Shown piece by piece: positions 34,189-45,177 of a stretch of 61,688 nt of DNA. Source of the stretch: Robertmurraya korlensis NBRC 107688 (GTDB taxonomy: Bacteria; Bacillota; Bacilli; Bacillales; Cytobacillaceae). The stretch is taken from the NCBI RefSeq assembly GCF_001591645.1, contig NZ_BCVH01000022.1, positions 1 through 61,688 on the forward strand, given 5' to 3'. The notes under the pieces were generated by a model. That model saw only the letters and a program-made list of their open reading frames with translations. It searched no databases and was not told where the DNA came from. Within the stretch, counting starts at the first letter, position 1. Every line of letters begins with the position of its first letter. Both the position numbers and the translations under genes were made by a program.

Positions 34189-37100
34189 TTATTCTACAAT
34201 TAATGCTTCTTCTTGTTCATTATTGGCTACTGGTTCAGCTTTACGATATCGTTGCATACCAGTTCCAGCAGGAACAAGTTTCCCAATAATTACGTTTTCC
34301 TTCAGACCAAGCAACTCATCGCGCTTACCTTTAATTGCTGCGTCAGTAAGTACTCTTGTTGTTTCTTGGAACGAAGCAGCAGATAAGAAGGAATCTGTTT
34401 CAAGTGAAGCCTTTGTAATACCAAGCAAGACAGGACGTCCTGTTGCAGGCATCTTACCAGATAGCAACGCTTTTTCGTTTGCATCTCTGAACTGATGAAC
34501 ATCAAGAAGTGATCCAGGCAATACTTCTGTTTCACCCGCGTCAATGACACGAACTTTACGAAGCATTTGTCTTACCATTACCTCAACGTGCTTATCACCA
34601 ATTTCTACCCCTTGCATACGGTATACTTTTTGAACTTCACGAAGCAAGTACTCTTGAACAGCTGTTACGTCTCTCACCTTAATTAATTCCTTAGGATCGA
34701 TAGAACCTTCTGTCAATTCTTCCCCACGTGCAACCTTATCGTTTACACCCACTTTTAGACGTGCTGTGTACGGAGCTGTGTAGGTTCTTGACTCTACTTC
34801 ACCCTGAACGATAATTTCATGCTGACGGTCACGGCCTTCATTAATACCCACAACAACACCTTCGATTTCAGAGATGACCGCTTGACCTTTCGGGTTACGC
34901 GCTTCGAAAATCTCTTGAATACGAGGTAGACCTTGTGTGATATCATCTCCGGCAACCCCACCTGTATGGAATGTACGCATCGTTAACTGTGTTCCTGGTT
35001 CACCGATTGATTGAGCAGCGATGATACCAACCGCTTCGCCCACTTCAACCTCTTGGCCAGTTGCTAAGTTACGACCATAACATTTCTTACATACACCGTG
35101 GCGAGAATTACATGTAAACGCAGAGCGAATCCATACATCTTCAACACCAGCAGAAACAACTTCAGTTGCTAGGTCTTCTGTAATTAATTCATTTTCACGA
35201 ACCATTACTTCTTTAGTTTCAGGGTTTCGAATAGCTTTTCTTGCATAACGTCCAATTAAACGTTCTTCAAGAGACTCGATGATTTCTGTACCGTCTCGAA
35301 GTGCAGCAATATGCAATCCACGATCTGTACCACAGTCATCATCACGTACAATAACATCCTGTGCTACGTCAACTAGACGACGAGTTAAGTAACCTGAGTC
35401 AGCTGTTTTAAGTGCTGTATCGGCAAGACCTTTACGCGCACCATGAGTAGAGATAAAGTACTCTAATACCGTTAAGCCTTCACGGAAACTTGATTTGATT
35501 GGTAATTCAATGATACGACCAGCCGGGTTGGCCATTAGTCCACGCATACCAGCAAGCTGCGTAAAGTTAGATGCGTTACCACGGGCACCGGAGTCACTCA
35601 TCATGAAAATCGGGTTCGTTTTATCTAAGGACTTCATTAGCTTCGCTTGGATAACATCCTTCGCAGCACTCCAGATGGAGATAACACGATCATAGCGCTC
35701 GTCTTCTGTGATTAAACCACGTCTAAACTGCTTTTGAACGTTATCAACCTTTGTTTGTGCTTCAGCAATGATTTCTTGTTTTTCACCTAATACAACGATG
35801 TCTGCCACACCAACTGTAATACCAGCTTTTGTGGAGTGTTTAAATCCTAGGTCCTTCATTCGGTCAAGCATCTTTGAAGTTTCAGTAATCTTAAACTTCT
35901 TAAATACTTCCGCAATGATATTTCCTAAAATCTTCTTCTTGAATGGATCAACAACTTCCATGTCACTGATTGCTTGCTTTACATCCGTCCCTGGCTCTAC
36001 AAAAAATCTTGCAGGTGTTTCTACTTCAAGATTTGATTTTGTAGGCTCGTTGATGTAAGGGAATGAGCTAGGCAAGATTTCATTAAAGATCAATTTTCCA
36101 ACAGTCGTTAATAAAAGCTTTCTATTTTGCTCTTCAGTGAATGTTTCGTTATTCAATGAACCGGCATGAACTGCCACACGTGTATGCAAATGTACATAAC
36201 CATTTTGATAAGCTAGAATCGCTTCACTTGTATCCTTAAACACCATTCCTTCTCCGACTGAACCTGCACGTTCAAGTGTTAGGTAGTAGTTACCTAATAC
36301 CATATCCTGTGAAGGAGTAACAACCGGCTTTCCATCCTTAGGGTTAAGAATGTTTTGAGCAGCAAGCATTAATAATCTTGCTTCTGCTTGAGCCTCAGAA
36401 GAAAGCGGAACGTGAACGGCCATTTGGTCACCGTCAAAGTCAGCATTATATGCCGTACATACTAGCGGGTGAAGACGGATAGCACGACCTTCAACTAATG
36501 TTGGTTCGAATGCTTGAATACCAAGTCTATGAAGAGTCGGTGCACGGTTAAGTAGAACTGGATGCTCTCTAATAACCTCTTCAAGTACATCCCAAACTTC
36601 CGGCTGAACTCGTTCAATTTTACGCTTAGCAGATTTGATGTTATGCGCTAGGCCTTTTTCAACCAATTCCTTCATAACGAATGGCTTAAATAGCTCTAGT
36701 GCCATTTCTTTTGGCAATCCACATTGGTACATCTTTAAGTTAGGTCCTACAACGATAACCGAACGACCAGAATAGTCAACACGCTTACCTAGTAGGTTTT
36801 GACGGAAACGACCTTGCTTCCCTTTCAGCATATGTGAAAGTGATTTTAAAGGACGGTTACCTGGTCCTGTTACCGGACGACCACGACGACCATTATCAAT
36901 AAGAGCATCTACTGCTTCTTGAAGCATACGCTTCTCGTTTTGTACGATAATGCTTGGTGCTCCTAAATCTAATAGACGTTTCAGACGGTTGTTACGGTTG
37001 ATTACACGACGGTATAGATCGTTTAAGTCTGAAGTAGCAAAACGACCTCCATCTAACTGAACCATTGGACGTAGTTCTGGAGGAATAACAGGTAGAACAT

Positions 37101-37785
37101 CAAGAATCATCCAAGATGGTTCATTACCTGAGTTACGGAAAGCTTCAAGGACTTCAAGGCGCTTAATCGCTCTAGTACGTCGTTGCCCTTGTGCCGTTCT
37201 TAGCTCTTCTTTAAGCGTTTCTACATCTTTGTTTAAATCGATGTCAGAAAGAAGCTTTTTAATGGATTCAGCACCCATTGATGCTTGGAACTTATTACCG
37301 TATTTGTCACGGTATGCACGATATTCCTTTTCAGATAGAAGTTGCTTCTTTTCTAATGCTGTATCACCAGCATCTGTTACTACATAAGAAGCAAAATAGA
37401 TAACCTCTTCTAGTGCACGAGGAGACATATCTAACACAAGACCCATACGACTTGGGATCCCTTTGAAGTACCATATATGAGATACTGGCGCAGCTAATTC
37501 AATATGGCCCATACGTTCACGGCGTACTTTTGCACGGGTTACTTCTACTCCACATCGGTCGCAGACTACACCCTTATATCTTACACGCTTATACTTACCG
37601 CAGTGACATTCCCAGTCCTTTGTCGGCCCGAAAATACGCTCACAGAATAAACCATCTTTTTCTGGTTTTAATGTACGGTAGTTAATTGTTTCTGGCTTCT
37701 TTACTTCTCCAAAAGACCATGAACGAATCTTATCTGGTGAAGCAAGACCAATCTTCATAAACTCAAAATTATTGACATCTAGCAA
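34189..37785 (-). CDS. rpoC: RNA polymerase beta-prime subunit
   Basis: RpoC (1198 aa) carries the catalytic magnesium site [12 protein letters not shown]. The N-terminal zinc ribbon (C60, C62, C75, C78) and the downstream zinc cluster with CDDCGTD-like and [15 protein letters not shown] cysteines are both present, as is the bridge-helix/trigger-loop region ([21 protein letters not shown] in part). Length equals B. subtilis (1199 aa). Starts MLDVNNFEF, 165 nt after rpoB; the gap holds a strong hairpin. Confidence 0.97.
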   Translation of the reverse strand: MLDVNNFEFMKIGLASPDKIRSWSFGEVKKPETINYRTLKPEKDGLFCERIFGPTKDWECHCGKYKRVRYKGVVCDRCGVEVTRAKVRRERMGHIELAAPVSHIWYFKGIPSRMGLVLDMSPRALEEVIYFASYVVTDAGDTALEKKQLLSEKEYRAYRDKYGNKFQASMGAESIKKLLSDIDLNKDVETLKEELRTAQGQRRTRAIKRLEVLEAFRNSGNEPSWMILDVLPVIPPELRPMVQLDGGRFATSDLNDLYRRVINRNNRLKRLLDLGAPSIIVQNEKRMLQEAVDALIDNGRRGRPVTGPGNRPLKSLSHMLKGKQGRFRQNLLGKRVDYSGRSVIVVGPNLKMYQCGLPKEMALELFKPFVMKELVEKGLAHNIKSAKRKIERVQPEVWDVLEEVIREHPVLLNRAPTLHRLGIQAFEPTLVEGRAIRLHPLVCTAYNADFDGDQMAVHVPLSSEAQAEARLLMLAAQNILNPKDGKPVVTPSQDMVLGNYYLTLERAGSVGEGMVFKDTSEAILAYQNGYVHLHTRVAVHAGSLNNETFTEEQNRKLLLTTVGKLIFNEILPSSFPYINEPTKSNLEVETPARFFVEPGTDVKQAISDMEVVDPFKKKILGNIIAEVFKKFKITETSKMLDRMKDLGFKHSTKAGITVGVADIVVLGEKQEIIAEAQTKVDNVQKQFRRGLITEDERYDRVISIWSAAKDVIQAKLMKSLDKTNPIFMMSDSGARGNASNFTQLAGMRGLMANPAGRIIELPIKSSFREGLTVLEYFISTHGARKGLADTALKTADSGYLTRRLVDVAQDVIVRDDDCGTDRGLHIAALRDGTEIIESLEERLIGRYARKAIRNPETKEVMVRENELITEDLATEVVSAGVEDVWIRSAFTCNSRHGVCKKCYGRNLATGQEVEVGEAVGIIAAQSIGEPGTQLTMRTFHTGGVAGDDITQGLPRIQEIFEARNPKGQAVISEIEGVVVGINEGRDRQHEIIVQGEVESRTYTAPYTARLKVGVNDKVARGEELTEGSIDPKELIKVRDVTAVQEYLLREVQKVYRMQGVEIGDKHVEVMVRQMLRKVRVIDAGETEVLPGSLLDVHQFRDANEKALLSGKMPATGRPVLLGITKASLETDSFLSAASFQETTRVLTDAAIKGKRDELLGLKENVIIGKLVPAGTGMQRYRKAEPVANNEQEEALIVE

Positions 37786-37885
37786 GGGGCCTACCTCCCT
37801 TTTGATCTACGGGTTTTACCCTTATATGAAAGGCTTAGAACCATTTATAGGTCTAATTCCAACAATATGTTAGGGAATGATTCCT

Positions 37886-37932
37886 TGAAAAATCAGCCAA
37901 TCTCCTGACTTGTTATAAGCCGAGGAGATGGC
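37886..37932 (-). terminator. Terminator-like hairpin between rpoB and rpoC
   Basis: GCCATCTCCT pairs with AGGAGATTGGC over 10 bp with a single bulged T; the minus strand continues TGATTTTTC. It lies 18 nt after the rpoB stop. It could attenuate rpoC relative to rpoB or be an RNA-processing signal. Confidence 0.5.
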
Positions 37933-37950
37933 ATTATATATGTGAATAAA

Positions 37951-40900
37951 TTACTCTTTTGTACCAACTTTTTCTGATTCAGATTCTTCAAAATCTGGCA
38001 TAATCGTCAATGCATCAGCTTGTTGTACTTCTTCATCATCCTCTAAGTCACGCATTTCAATCTCTTGCTCATCGCCAGAAAGGATTTTTACATCCATTCC
38101 TAAACTTTGAAGCTCCTTCATTAATACGCGGAATGATTCTGGTACACCTGGCTCTGGTACATTTTCACCCTTCACGATTGCTTCATACGTTTTCACACGT
38201 CCCACTACATCATCCGACTTAACCGTCAGGATTTCTTGTAGCGTATAAGCAGCACCGTAAGCTTCCAATGCCCAAACCTCCATCTCACCAAAACGCTGTC
38301 CACCAAATTGTGCTTTACCACCAAGTGGTTGTTGCGTTACAAGTGAGTAAGGACCAGTTGAACGAGCATGTAGCTTATCGTCAACCATGTGAGCAAGTTT
38401 GATCATGTACATTACTCCAACAGAGACACGATTATCGAACGGTTCACCAGAACGACCATCGTAAAGAACTGTTTTCGCGTCACGAGCCATTCCTGCTTCC
38501 TCAATCGTTGACCAAACATCTTCTTCACGCGCTCCATCAAATACCGGAGAAGCAACATGAATACCTAGAGCTCTTGCAGCCATACCTAGGTGAAGCTCAA
38601 GTACCTGACCGATGTTCATACGTGAAGGTACACCTAGTGGGTTTAACATGATGTCAACTGGAGTTCCATCTGGTAAGAAAGGCATATCCTCTTCCGGTAA
38701 TATACGTGAGATAACCCCTTTATTTCCGTGTCGTCCAGCCATCTTATCCCCTTCAGAAATCTTACGCTTCTGAACAATATAAGCACGTACAAGCTGGTTA
38801 ACACCTGGAGGTAATTCGTCTCCATCTTCACGATTAAAGACTTTTACATCTAGGACGATACCGCCACCACCGTGAGGTACACGCAGAGATGTATCTCTTA
38901 CTTCACGTGCTTTTTCGCCAAAGATCGCATGTAATAAACGTTCCTCAGCTGTTAGTTCTGTTACACCCTTAGGCGTTACTTTCCCAACTAATAAATCTCC
39001 GTCCTTCACTTCTGCTCCGACACGTACGATTCCGCGCTCATCGAGATTTCTAAGAGCATCTTCCCCTACGTTTGGAATATCACGAGTGATTTCCTCAGGT
39101 CCAAGCTTTGTATCACGAGACTCAGACTCATATTCTTCAATGTGAATAGAAGTATACACATCATCTTTTACAAGTCTTTCGCTCATGATAATAGCATCTT
39201 CATAGTTATAACCATCCCAAGTCATGAAGGCAACTAGAACGTTACGACCAAGAGCAAGTTCTCCAAGCTCCATTGATGGTCCGTCTGCTAGGATTTCTCC
39301 TTTTGTTACACGGTTACCTACAGCCACGATTGGTCTTTGATTATAACAAGTACCTTGGTTTGAACGAATGAATTTTTGCATTCTATATTTATCTAGATCG
39401 CCCTTTACTTCTTGGCCATCTACTTCAGTAACTTTTCTTACCCACACTTGACGTGCTTCAACATGCTCAACAATTCCATCATGTTTACAGATTACTGCTG
39501 CCCCAGAGTCTTTACCGGAAACGTATTCCATTCCAGTCCCTACACGTGGTGCTTCTGGCTGCATCAATGGTACAGCCTGACGTTGCATGTTCGCTCCCAT
39601 TAGAGCACGGTTAGAGTCATCATTTTCAAGGAACGGAATACATGCTGTCGCAGCAGAAACTACTTGTTTAGGAGAAACGTCCATATAGTCTACACGCTCA
39701 CGATTAACAACCGTGTTTTCCCCTCGGAAACGAGCAATAATGTCGTTATCTACGAATGAACCATCATCACTTAGTCTCACATTCGCCTGTGCAACTACGT
39801 AGTTATCTTCTTCATCTGCTGTTAAGTAATCGATATGGCTTGTTACTTTCCCTGTTTCAGGGTCAACACGACGATATGGCGTTTCGATAAAACCAAATCG
39901 GTTAACTTTTGCAAAGGAAGATAGAGAGTTGATTAGTCCAATGTTCGGTCCTTCAGGCGTCTCAATCGGACACATACGACCATAGTGAGAGTAGTGAACG
40001 TCACGCACTTCAAATCCAGCACGTTCACGTGTTAAACCACCGGGTCCTAATGCAGATAAACGGCGCTTATGAGTAAGCTCAGCTAATGGATTCGTTTGAT
40101 CCATGAACTGCGATAACTGAGAACTACCAAAGAACTCTTTAATCGACGCAATAACAGGGCGAATATTAATCAATTGCTGTGGTGTAATCGTATTTGTATC
40201 TTGAATAGACATTCTTTCACGAACGACTCTTTCCATTCTTGATAACCCAATACGGAATTGATTTTGAAGTAATTCTCCAACTGAACGTAGACGACGATTT
40301 CCTAAGTGGTCAATGTCATCTGTATCTCCTACCGAATGAAGAAGATTAAAGAAGTAGCTAATGGAAGCAATGATATCAGAAGGGTCAATATTCTTAACTG
40401 CTTCAGGTACATATGCATTTCCAATAACATTGATCGCTTTCTCGCCATCTTCATTTGGAGCAAAAATCTTAATAGATTGTAAAAGAATATCTTCTTGAAC
40501 TACTCCTCCAACTGGAGTAAACGTCTTAAAGCCAATATTCTTTTCTAATTGTGGAAGAATACGATCTAACGTACGACGGTCTAAAAGCACACCTTTTTCA
40601 GCAATAATTTCTCCTGTTTCAGGATCAACTAGAGTTTCTGCAAGGCGTTGGCCGAATAGACGATTCTTTATATGCAACTTCTTGTTTATTTTGTAACGAC
40701 CAACATTCGCTAAATCATAGCGTTTAGGGTCGAAAAATCTAGAAACAAGTAAACTCTTTGCATTTTCTACTGTTGGTGGTTCACCCGGACGTAGACGCTC
40801 ATAAATTTCTAATAGAGCTTTCTCCGTACCTTCTGTATTATCTTTTTCAAGAGTATTACGAATGTACTCATTGTCTCCAATTAGCTCAATGATTTCCTGA

Positions 40901-41511
40901 TCTGAACCAAAACCTAATGCACGCAAAAGAACCGTAACGGGTAATTTCCTCGTACGATCTATTCTAACGTACACAACGTCTTTCGCATCTGTTTCGTATT
41001 CTAACCAAGCACCACGGTTCGGGATTACCGTTGCTGTATATCCTCGTTTACCGTTTTTATCAAGTTTTCCACTATAATAAACACTTGGTGAACGCACAAG
41101 CTGAGATACGATAACGCGCTCGGCACCATTAATAACGAATGTACCTGTTTCCGTCATTAGCGGGAAGTCACCCATAAATACATCCTGGTCTTTTACTTCC
41201 CCAGTTTCTTTATTAACAAGACGCACTTTTACACGAAGTGGAGCAGAGTATGTAACATCTCGTTCCTTAGATTCTTCAACAGAATACTTTGGTTCGCTTA
41301 AACTATAATCAATAAATTCTAATGACAAATTACCCGTGAAATCTTCAATCGGTGAAATATCCTGGAACATTTCACGCAATCCTTCATCAAGGAACCATTG
41401 ATAGGAAGCTGTTTGAATTTCAATTAAGTTAGGTAATTCTAATACTTCACTGATTCGCGCATAACTTCTTCGTTGGCGGTGTCGTCCATACTGAACTAGT
41501 TGACCTGACAA
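37951..41511 (-). CDS. rpoB: RNA polymerase beta subunit
   Basis: RpoB (1186 aa). The rifampicin pocket [16 protein letters not shown] ... [13 protein letters not shown] carries the usual S, L, Q, D, H, R, S residues and predicts susceptibility. The catalytic-site lobe [10 protein letters not shown] and the C-terminal [19 protein letters not shown] are present. I start at TTG 41511 ([10 protein letters not shown]), 8 nt after GAGGGG. The GTG three codons earlier overlaps that site, and B. subtilis rpoB also uses TTG. A leader of about 290 nt precedes it. Followed by a hairpin and rpoC. Confidence 0.96.
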   Translation of the reverse strand: MSGQLVQYGRHRQRRSYARISEVLELPNLIEIQTASYQWFLDEGLREMFQDISPIEDFTGNLSLEFIDYSLSEPKYSVEESKERDVTYSAPLRVKVRLVNKETGEVKDQDVFMGDFPLMTETGTFVINGAERVIVSQLVRSPSVYYSGKLDKNGKRGYTATVIPNRGAWLEYETDAKDVVYVRIDRTRKLPVTVLLRALGFGSDQEIIELIGDNEYIRNTLEKDNTEGTEKALLEIYERLRPGEPPTVENAKSLLVSRFFDPKRYDLANVGRYKINKKLHIKNRLFGQRLAETLVDPETGEIIAEKGVLLDRRTLDRILPQLEKNIGFKTFTPVGGVVQEDILLQSIKIFAPNEDGEKAINVIGNAYVPEAVKNIDPSDIIASISYFFNLLHSVGDTDDIDHLGNRRLRSVGELLQNQFRIGLSRMERVVRERMSIQDTNTITPQQLINIRPVIASIKEFFGSSQLSQFMDQTNPLAELTHKRRLSALGPGGLTRERAGFEVRDVHYSHYGRMCPIETPEGPNIGLINSLSSFAKVNRFGFIETPYRRVDPETGKVTSHIDYLTADEEDNYVVAQANVRLSDDGSFVDNDIIARFRGENTVVNRERVDYMDVSPKQVVSAATACIPFLENDDSNRALMGANMQRQAVPLMQPEAPRVGTGMEYVSGKDSGAAVICKHDGIVEHVEARQVWVRKVTEVDGQEVKGDLDKYRMQKFIRSNQGTCYNQRPIVAVGNRVTKGEILADGPSMELGELALGRNVLVAFMTWDGYNYEDAIIMSERLVKDDVYTSIHIEEYESESRDTKLGPEEITRDIPNVGEDALRNLDERGIVRVGAEVKDGDLLVGKVTPKGVTELTAEERLLHAIFGEKAREVRDTSLRVPHGGGGIVLDVKVFNREDGDELPPGVNQLVRAYIVQKRKISEGDKMAGRHGNKGVISRILPEEDMPFLPDGTPVDIMLNPLGVPSRMNIGQVLELHLGMAARALGIHVASPVFDGAREEDVWSTIEEAGMARDAKTVLYDGRSGEPFDNRVSVGVMYMIKLAHMVDDKLHARSTGPYSLVTQQPLGGKAQFGGQRFGEMEVWALEAYGAAYTLQEILTVKSDDVVGRVKTYEAIVKGENVPEPGVPESFRVLMKELQSLGMDVKILSGDEQEIEMRDLEDDEEVQQADALTIMPDFEESESEKVGTKE

Positions 41512-41807
41512 CAGATTCACCCCTCAAATCAAGCTTTTAGTGATTGCTTCTATTAATTTCTTATAAAAACAAATAGGAAGATATGATGCTTTCATCCAGA
41601 CAGGAGGATTTTCCTACTTGACCGCTCGATTCAGGCAACAACGCTTACACATATCTATTTTCATAAGACAAAAAGAAAAAGGGTTTTTTCTTAAAAACCA
41701 CATTCTCCAATTTACATACTATTATTTTATTAGCATCGCCTTGTACTGCCAAATTTATACAACTAGAGTTGAATTTAGCAATTTTACACAATATATCATG
41801 TTGGCAT
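41512..41807 (-). promoter_or_regulatory. Long 5' leader of rpoB
   Basis: About 290 nt without an open frame. It contains an A-U hairpin followed by a T-rich run (near 41672-41700), a second promoter-like pair (TTGCTA, 16 nt, TATAAA) and a small GATG/CATC stem near the rpoB start. Regulation of rpoBC by this leader is possible but not shown by the sequence. Confidence 0.5.
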
Positions 41808-41837
41808 TTTATAATATTAACATAGCCAAAATGTCAA
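41808..41837 (-). promoter_or_regulatory. SigA promoter of rpoB
   Basis: TTGACA (41837-41832), an 18-nt spacer and TATAAA (41813-41808) on the minus strand. The -35 begins one base after the ybxB stop codon. Confidence 0.72.
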
Positions 41838-41838
41838 G

Positions 41839-42441
41839 TCAAATCTTTTTGGCTTTCAAAATAAAATACCCTTTTTTCTTTCCAACGGTTTCAACCGATC
41901 CAAATAACTCATTTAATTTTTCAACCGCTGAAGGTGCCCCCTGCTTTTTTTGGATAACCACCCACAGCTCTCCATTAGGAGCAAGATGTTCAAAGCTTTG
42001 TTCAAAAATATCGTGAACGACTTGCTTACCTGCACGAATAGGGGGATTGGTTAAAATCGCCGCAAACCCATCGCGTGTGACTTGAGTTAACCGATCACTC
42101 TCATAAATCGATACATTTGACACTTTATTTAGAGCTGCATTATCCTTTGCTAATTCAATTGCTCGCTCATTAACATCTACCATATGTATCTCTCTGGCTG
42201 CTTGTTCCTTTGCTAGAGATATCCCAATCGGACCATAACCACAACCAACATCGAGAATAGGGCCTTCATGATTTGGAAATTCAAACGCCTCAATTAGTAA
42301 CCTCGAACCAAAATCAACTTCACTTTTAGAAAATACACCATTATCCGTAATAAAAGATAGATTATTATTTCTAAGAGTAAAGCTCCACGTCTTTCGATTA
42401 CTCTCAACCCTCTGCTCCCGGGAAAAATAATGCTCTGCCAT
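41839..42441 (-). CDS. ybxB: Class I SAM-dependent methyltransferase YbxB (RsmC-like)
   Basis: A 200-aa Rossmann methyltransferase (MTS domain). SAM-binding motif I DVGCGYGPIG is at 64-73, the acidic ribose-binding VDVNERA follows, and the catalytic NPPI tetrad of base N-methyltransferases is at 132-135. The family includes 16S rRNA m2G1207 methyltransferase RsmC, but the exact substrate here is not proved. Located between rplL and rpoB as in B. subtilis. It has its own promoter inside the rplL terminator tail. Confidence 0.88.
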   Translation of the reverse strand: MAEHYFSREQRVESNRKTWSFTLRNNNLSFITDNGVFSKSEVDFGSRLLIEAFEFPNHEGPILDVGCGYGPIGISLAKEQAAREIHMVDVNERAIELAKDNAALNKVSNVSIYESDRLTQVTRDGFAAILTNPPIRAGKQVVHDIFEQSFEHLAPNGELWVVIQKKQGAPSAVEKLNELFGSVETVGKKKGYFILKAKKI

Positions 42442-42487
42442 TCATACCACTTCCATGATTTTTAGTAGGGAAAACCAATACGAAAAA

Positions 42488-42516
42488 ATTATAATCGAAC
42501 CTTTTTTAAAAAGCAA
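42488..42516 (-). promoter_or_regulatory. SigA promoter of ybxB, overlapping the rplL terminator
   Basis: TTGCTT (42516-42511), 17-nt spacer and TATAAT (42493-42488) on the minus strand. The -35 lies inside the T-tract of the rplL terminator. Confidence 0.65.
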
Positions 42517-42543
42517 AAGGCTCGCTTATGCAGCGAGCCTTTT
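42512..42543 (-). terminator. Terminator of rplJ-rplL
   Basis: GGCTCGC (42519-42525) and GCGAGCC (42533-42539), extended by A-T pairs, form the stem; the minus strand continues TTTTGCTTTTT. Confidence 0.9.
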
Positions 42544-42553
42544 CATATCTTTA

Positions 42554-42916
42554 TTACTTAACTTCAACGTTTGCTCCAACTTCTTCAAGCTTAGCTTTGA
42601 TTTCTTCAGCTTCTTCTTTAGAAGCGCCTTCTTTAACAGCTTTAGGAGTGTTGTCAACAAGTTCTTTTGCTTCTTTAAGTCCAAGACCTGTGATTTCACG
42701 TACAACTTTGATAACTTTGATTTTTTGGTCGCCTGCAGAAGCAAGTACAACGTCAAATTCAGTTTTCTCAGCAGCAGCTTCTCCAGCAGCAGCTCCAACT
42801 ACAGCTACAGGAGCAGCAGCAGTTACACCAAATTCTTCTTCGATAGCTTTTACTAAGTCGTTAAGTTCTAAAACAGTCATGCTTTTAACTGCTTCAATGA
42901 TTTGTTCTTTAGTCAT
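42554..42916 (-). CDS. rplL: 50S ribosomal protein L7/L12
   Basis: L12 (120 aa) forms the mobile stalk that recruits translational GTPases. It has the N-terminal dimerisation helix, an alanine-rich hinge ([17 protein letters not shown], about 35-51) and the C-terminal domain with [19 protein letters not shown]. Several L12 dimers bind L10. 61 nt after rplJ; a strong terminator follows, separating it from ybxB and rpoBC, unlike the fused transcript of E. coli. Confidence 0.97.
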   Translation of the reverse strand: MTKEQIIEAVKSMTVLELNDLVKAIEEEFGVTAAAPVAVVGAAAGEAAAEKTEFDVVLASAGDQKIKVIKVVREITGLGLKEAKELVDNTPKAVKEGASKEEAEEIKAKLEEVGANVEVK

Positions 42917-42977
42917 GATAAAAGTTCCTCCTTAAAATTGTGTTTTAATAGTTTATTACACGAACGATATTTCTAAC

Positions 42978-43478
42978 TTACGCGCCTTGTTCTTCTTTTT
43001 GATCTGCAACAGCTTTTGCAGCAAGAGCAAGGTTGCGGATTGGAGCTTGAAGTACGCTGAGTAGCATAGATAGTAAGCCTTCGCGTGATGGTAGTTCAGC
43101 AAGAGCCTTAATATCTTCTAAAGATGCAACGTTCCCTTCAATTACACCTGCTTTAATTTCAAGAGCTTCGTGCTTTTTAGCGAAGTCATTTAAAATTTTA
43201 GCTGGGGCAACAACATCTTCGTTACTGAATGCGATAGCGTTAGGACCTGTAAGAGCGTCGTTAAGGCCAGCAAGTTCAGAAGCTTCAGCAGCACGACGAG
43301 TTAAAGAGTTTTTATAAACCTTGAACTCGATACCAGCTTCACGAAGTTGTTTACGAAGTTCTGTTACTTCAGCAACATTTAAACCACGATAGTCAACAAC
43401 TACAGTTGTTTTAGCAGCTTTTAACTTATCAGCGATTTCGTCTACGATTACTTTTTTAGTTTCGATAGCGTTGCTCAT
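42978..43478 (-). CDS. rplJ: 50S ribosomal protein L10
   Basis: L10 (166 aa, same as B. subtilis) is the stalk base that binds 23S rRNA and L12 dimers through its C-terminal helix ([18 protein letters not shown]). I start at ATG 43478 (MSNAIETKK), with AGGAGGTG upstream; the 18-residue extension in frame covers the leader terminator and is not real. It is preceded by a leader of about 190 nt with a clear attenuator, where the L10-L12 complex is known to act in B. subtilis. Confidence 0.97.
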   Translation of the reverse strand: MSNAIETKKVIVDEIADKLKAAKTTVVVDYRGLNVAEVTELRKQLREAGIEFKVYKNSLTRRAAEASELAGLNDALTGPNAIAFSNEDVVAPAKILNDFAKKHEALEIKAGVIEGNVASLEDIKALAELPSREGLLSMLLSVLQAPIRNLALAAKAVADQKEEQGA

Positions 43479-43666
43479 CCTTACACCTCCTGTAGATTTG
43501 CTACATTTATACCGGAAAATATAAACCTCCATGCCTTACAGACATGGAGGAAGTATACAATAGTCGTTTACACGAACTGTCAATCTATCGTATGACCTCG
43601 GTAGGAAATTAAGCTTTTTACAGCACCTACTGTCTGCGGTACAAATGTTATTCTATTTTCACAACA
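43479..43666 (-). promoter_or_regulatory. rplJL leader with L10-type transcription attenuator
   Basis: Near the end of the leader a perfect 8-bp stem (CCTCCATG with CATGGAGG, 43527-43550) is followed by TTTATATTTT, a typical intrinsic terminator located 36 nt before the Shine-Dalgarno. The upstream part should hold the L10-binding and antiterminator structures of the known rplJ leader family; I did not model them. Confidence 0.72.
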
Positions 43667-43672
43667 AAATCT

Positions 43673-43701
43673 ATTCTAGTAGAATTCCATTCTGTTGTCA
43701 A
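43673..43701 (-). promoter_or_regulatory. Strong SigA promoter of rplJL
   Basis: TTGACA (43701-43696), 17-nt spacer, TAGAAT (43678-43673) on the minus strand, just after the rplA stop. Confidence 0.87.
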
Positions 43702-43714
43702 TTATATTTTTAAA

Positions 43715-44413
43715 TTACTTTGCACTTACTGATGAAGGGTCTACTTTCACACCAGGTCCCATAGTTGAAGTAACAGTTACGTTCTTCATATATGTTCCTT
43801 TAGCAGCAGAAGGCTTCACTTTAAGCATTGTTTCAAAAATCGTTGTGAAGTTTTCAACAAGCTTTTCGTTTTCGAAAGAAGTTTTCCCGATTGGCACGTG
43901 GATGTTTCCAGCTTTATCAACGCGGTATTCAACTTTACCAGCTTTGATTTCATTAACAGCTTTTGTTACATCAAATGTAACTGTACCAGTCTTAGGGTTT
44001 GGCATTAAACCTTTAGGTCCTAATACACGTCCAAGCTTACCAACTTCACCCATCATGTCAGGTGTAGCAACGATTACGTCAAACTCAAACCAACCTTGGT
44101 TGATCTTGTTGATGTAGTCTGCATCTCCTACATAATCAGCGCCAGCAGCTTCTGCTTCTTTCGCCTTTTCACCTTTAGCAAATACAAGTACACGTTGTGT
44201 TTTACCAGTTCCGTTTGGAAGTACAACAGCTCCACGGATTTGTTGGTCAGCTTTCTTTGGATCTACTCCAAGACGGAAAGCAACTTCTACTGATGCATCA
44301 AACTTTGCAAAGTTTGTCTTTTTAGCAAGTTCAATAGCTTCAGCTACTGGGTATGCTTTTGTACGGTCAACAAGCTTTGAAGCTTCTAAAAACTTCTTAC
44401 CTTTTTTAGCCAT
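43715..44413 (-). CDS. rplA: 50S ribosomal protein L1
   Basis: L1 (232 aa) forms the mobile stalk at the E site that helps release deacylated tRNA, and is a translational repressor of the L11 operon in many bacteria. The two-domain pattern includes [26 protein letters not shown]-type [16 protein letters not shown] and the end [12 protein letters not shown]. 165 nt after rplK; that gap contains two hairpins. Confidence 0.97.
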   Translation of the reverse strand: MAKKGKKFLEASKLVDRTKAYPVAEAIELAKKTNFAKFDASVEVAFRLGVDPKKADQQIRGAVVLPNGTGKTQRVLVFAKGEKAKEAEAAGADYVGDADYINKINQGWFEFDVIVATPDMMGEVGKLGRVLGPKGLMPNPKTGTVTFDVTKAVNEIKAGKVEYRVDKAGNIHVPIGKTSFENEKLVENFTTIFETMLKVKPSAAKGTYMKNVTVTSTMGPGVKVDPSSVSAK

Positions 44414-44515
44414 TTTTATTTCCTCCTAGATTGTGGTTTTAGCGGAAAAGTTCTTAACTAACCTCCCACGAATAAAAGCGATGTACAAAAGTGCACAATC
44501 GCTAGACATAAGAAA

Positions 44516-44549
44516 GGTTGCGCGTGAAACCAAATTCAACACCGCAACC
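44516..44549 (-). other. Hairpin between rplK and rplA
   Basis: GGTTGCG and CGCAACC form a 7-bp stem with a further GTG/CAC inside; the minus strand continues TTTCTTATG. A second weaker stem (AGCGAT with ATCGCT, about 44478-44503) followed by TTTTATT is nearby. They may tune rplA expression or be an L1 target; neither role is proved. Confidence 0.5.
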
Positions 44550-44578
44550 CCTTAACTAAAGAAACATTCGAGCATGAA

Positions 44579-45004
44579 TTAGTCTTCGATGACAATACCC
44601 ATGCTGCGTGCAGTACCTTCAACCATACGCATAGCTGCTTCAACGCTAGCCGCATTTAGATCAGGCATTTTTGTTTCAGCAATCTCGCGCACTTTGTCAC
44701 GCTTGACTGTTGCTACTTTATTACGGTTCGGTACACCAGAACCAGACTCAATACCAGCCGCCTTCTTAAGAAGAACTGCAGCAGGAGGAGTTTTTGTAAT
44801 AAATGTAAATGAACGGTCTTCAAAAACCGTAATCTCAACAGGAATGATTAAGCCAGCTTGTTCAGCTGTACGAGCGTTGAACTCTTTACAGAATCCCATG
44901 ATGTTAACACCGGCTTGACCTAGTGCAGGACCAACTGGTGGCGCTGGATTAGCTTTAGCAGCAGGAATTTGTAACTTAACAATCTTAATTACTTTTTTAG
45001 CCAC
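44579..45004 (-). CDS. rplK: 50S ribosomal protein L11
   Basis: L11 (141 aa) forms the GTPase-associated centre with 23S rRNA H43/44 and is needed for RelA activation and thiopeptide binding. The proline-rich N-terminal [19 protein letters not shown] and [13 protein letters not shown] are near-identical to B. subtilis. Start is GTG 45004 with AAGGAGGTG 6 nt upstream; the longer frame to 45058 has no homology. First gene of rplK-rplA with its own promoter. Confidence 0.97.
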   Translation of the reverse strand: MAKKVIKIVKLQIPAAKANPAPPVGPALGQAGVNIMGFCKEFNARTAEQAGLIIPVEITVFEDRSFTFITKTPPAAVLLKKAAGIESGSGVPNRNKVATVKRDKVREIAETKMPDLNAASVEAAMRMVEGTARSMGIVIED

Positions 45005-45132
45005 GAGACACACCTCCTTAAGTCCGTGATGTGGTAATAGGGGATTTTCCCCTCCCACTCATATAATAGTCTTTATAAGAATAAAGAACTGTTTCCTTTT
45101 GTCCGGTCTCAAAGTTTGAGACATACTGACCT
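45005..45132 (-). promoter_or_regulatory. Leader of rplK-rplA
   Basis: About 128 nt of untranslated RNA with the palindrome GTCTCAAAGTTTGAGAC (45106-45122) and a GGGGA/TCCCC stem near 45040-45055. L11-operon leaders often carry an L1-binding site mimicking 23S rRNA; this is inference from position. Confidence 0.45.
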
Positions 45133-45137
45133 TTGAA

Positions 45138-45166
45138 ATATTAACACTTTTCCAAACCTATTTCAA
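45138..45166 (-). promoter_or_regulatory. SigA promoter of rplK-rplA
   Basis: TTGAAA (45166-45161), 17-nt spacer, TAATAT (45143-45138) on the minus strand, starting only 12 nt past the nusG stop. Confidence 0.82.
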
Positions 45167-45177
45167 GTTTTTTCGGG

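Noticed and set aside
37951-41511. Rifampicin resistance in rpoB
   Set aside because: All classical pocket residues are the sensitive type by eye. The same holds for the streptomycin loop of rpsL.
42455-42935. Plus-strand frames of 133-135 codons
   Set aside because: They are antisense to rplL; the Ser/Phe-rich translations reflect the Ala/Glu/Lys-rich L12 sequence.
43565-43590. Second TTGACA in the rplJ leader as a promoter
   Set aside because: At 16-18 nt there is no acceptable -10, and the attenuator hairpin follows directly. It is more likely part of the leader RNA.
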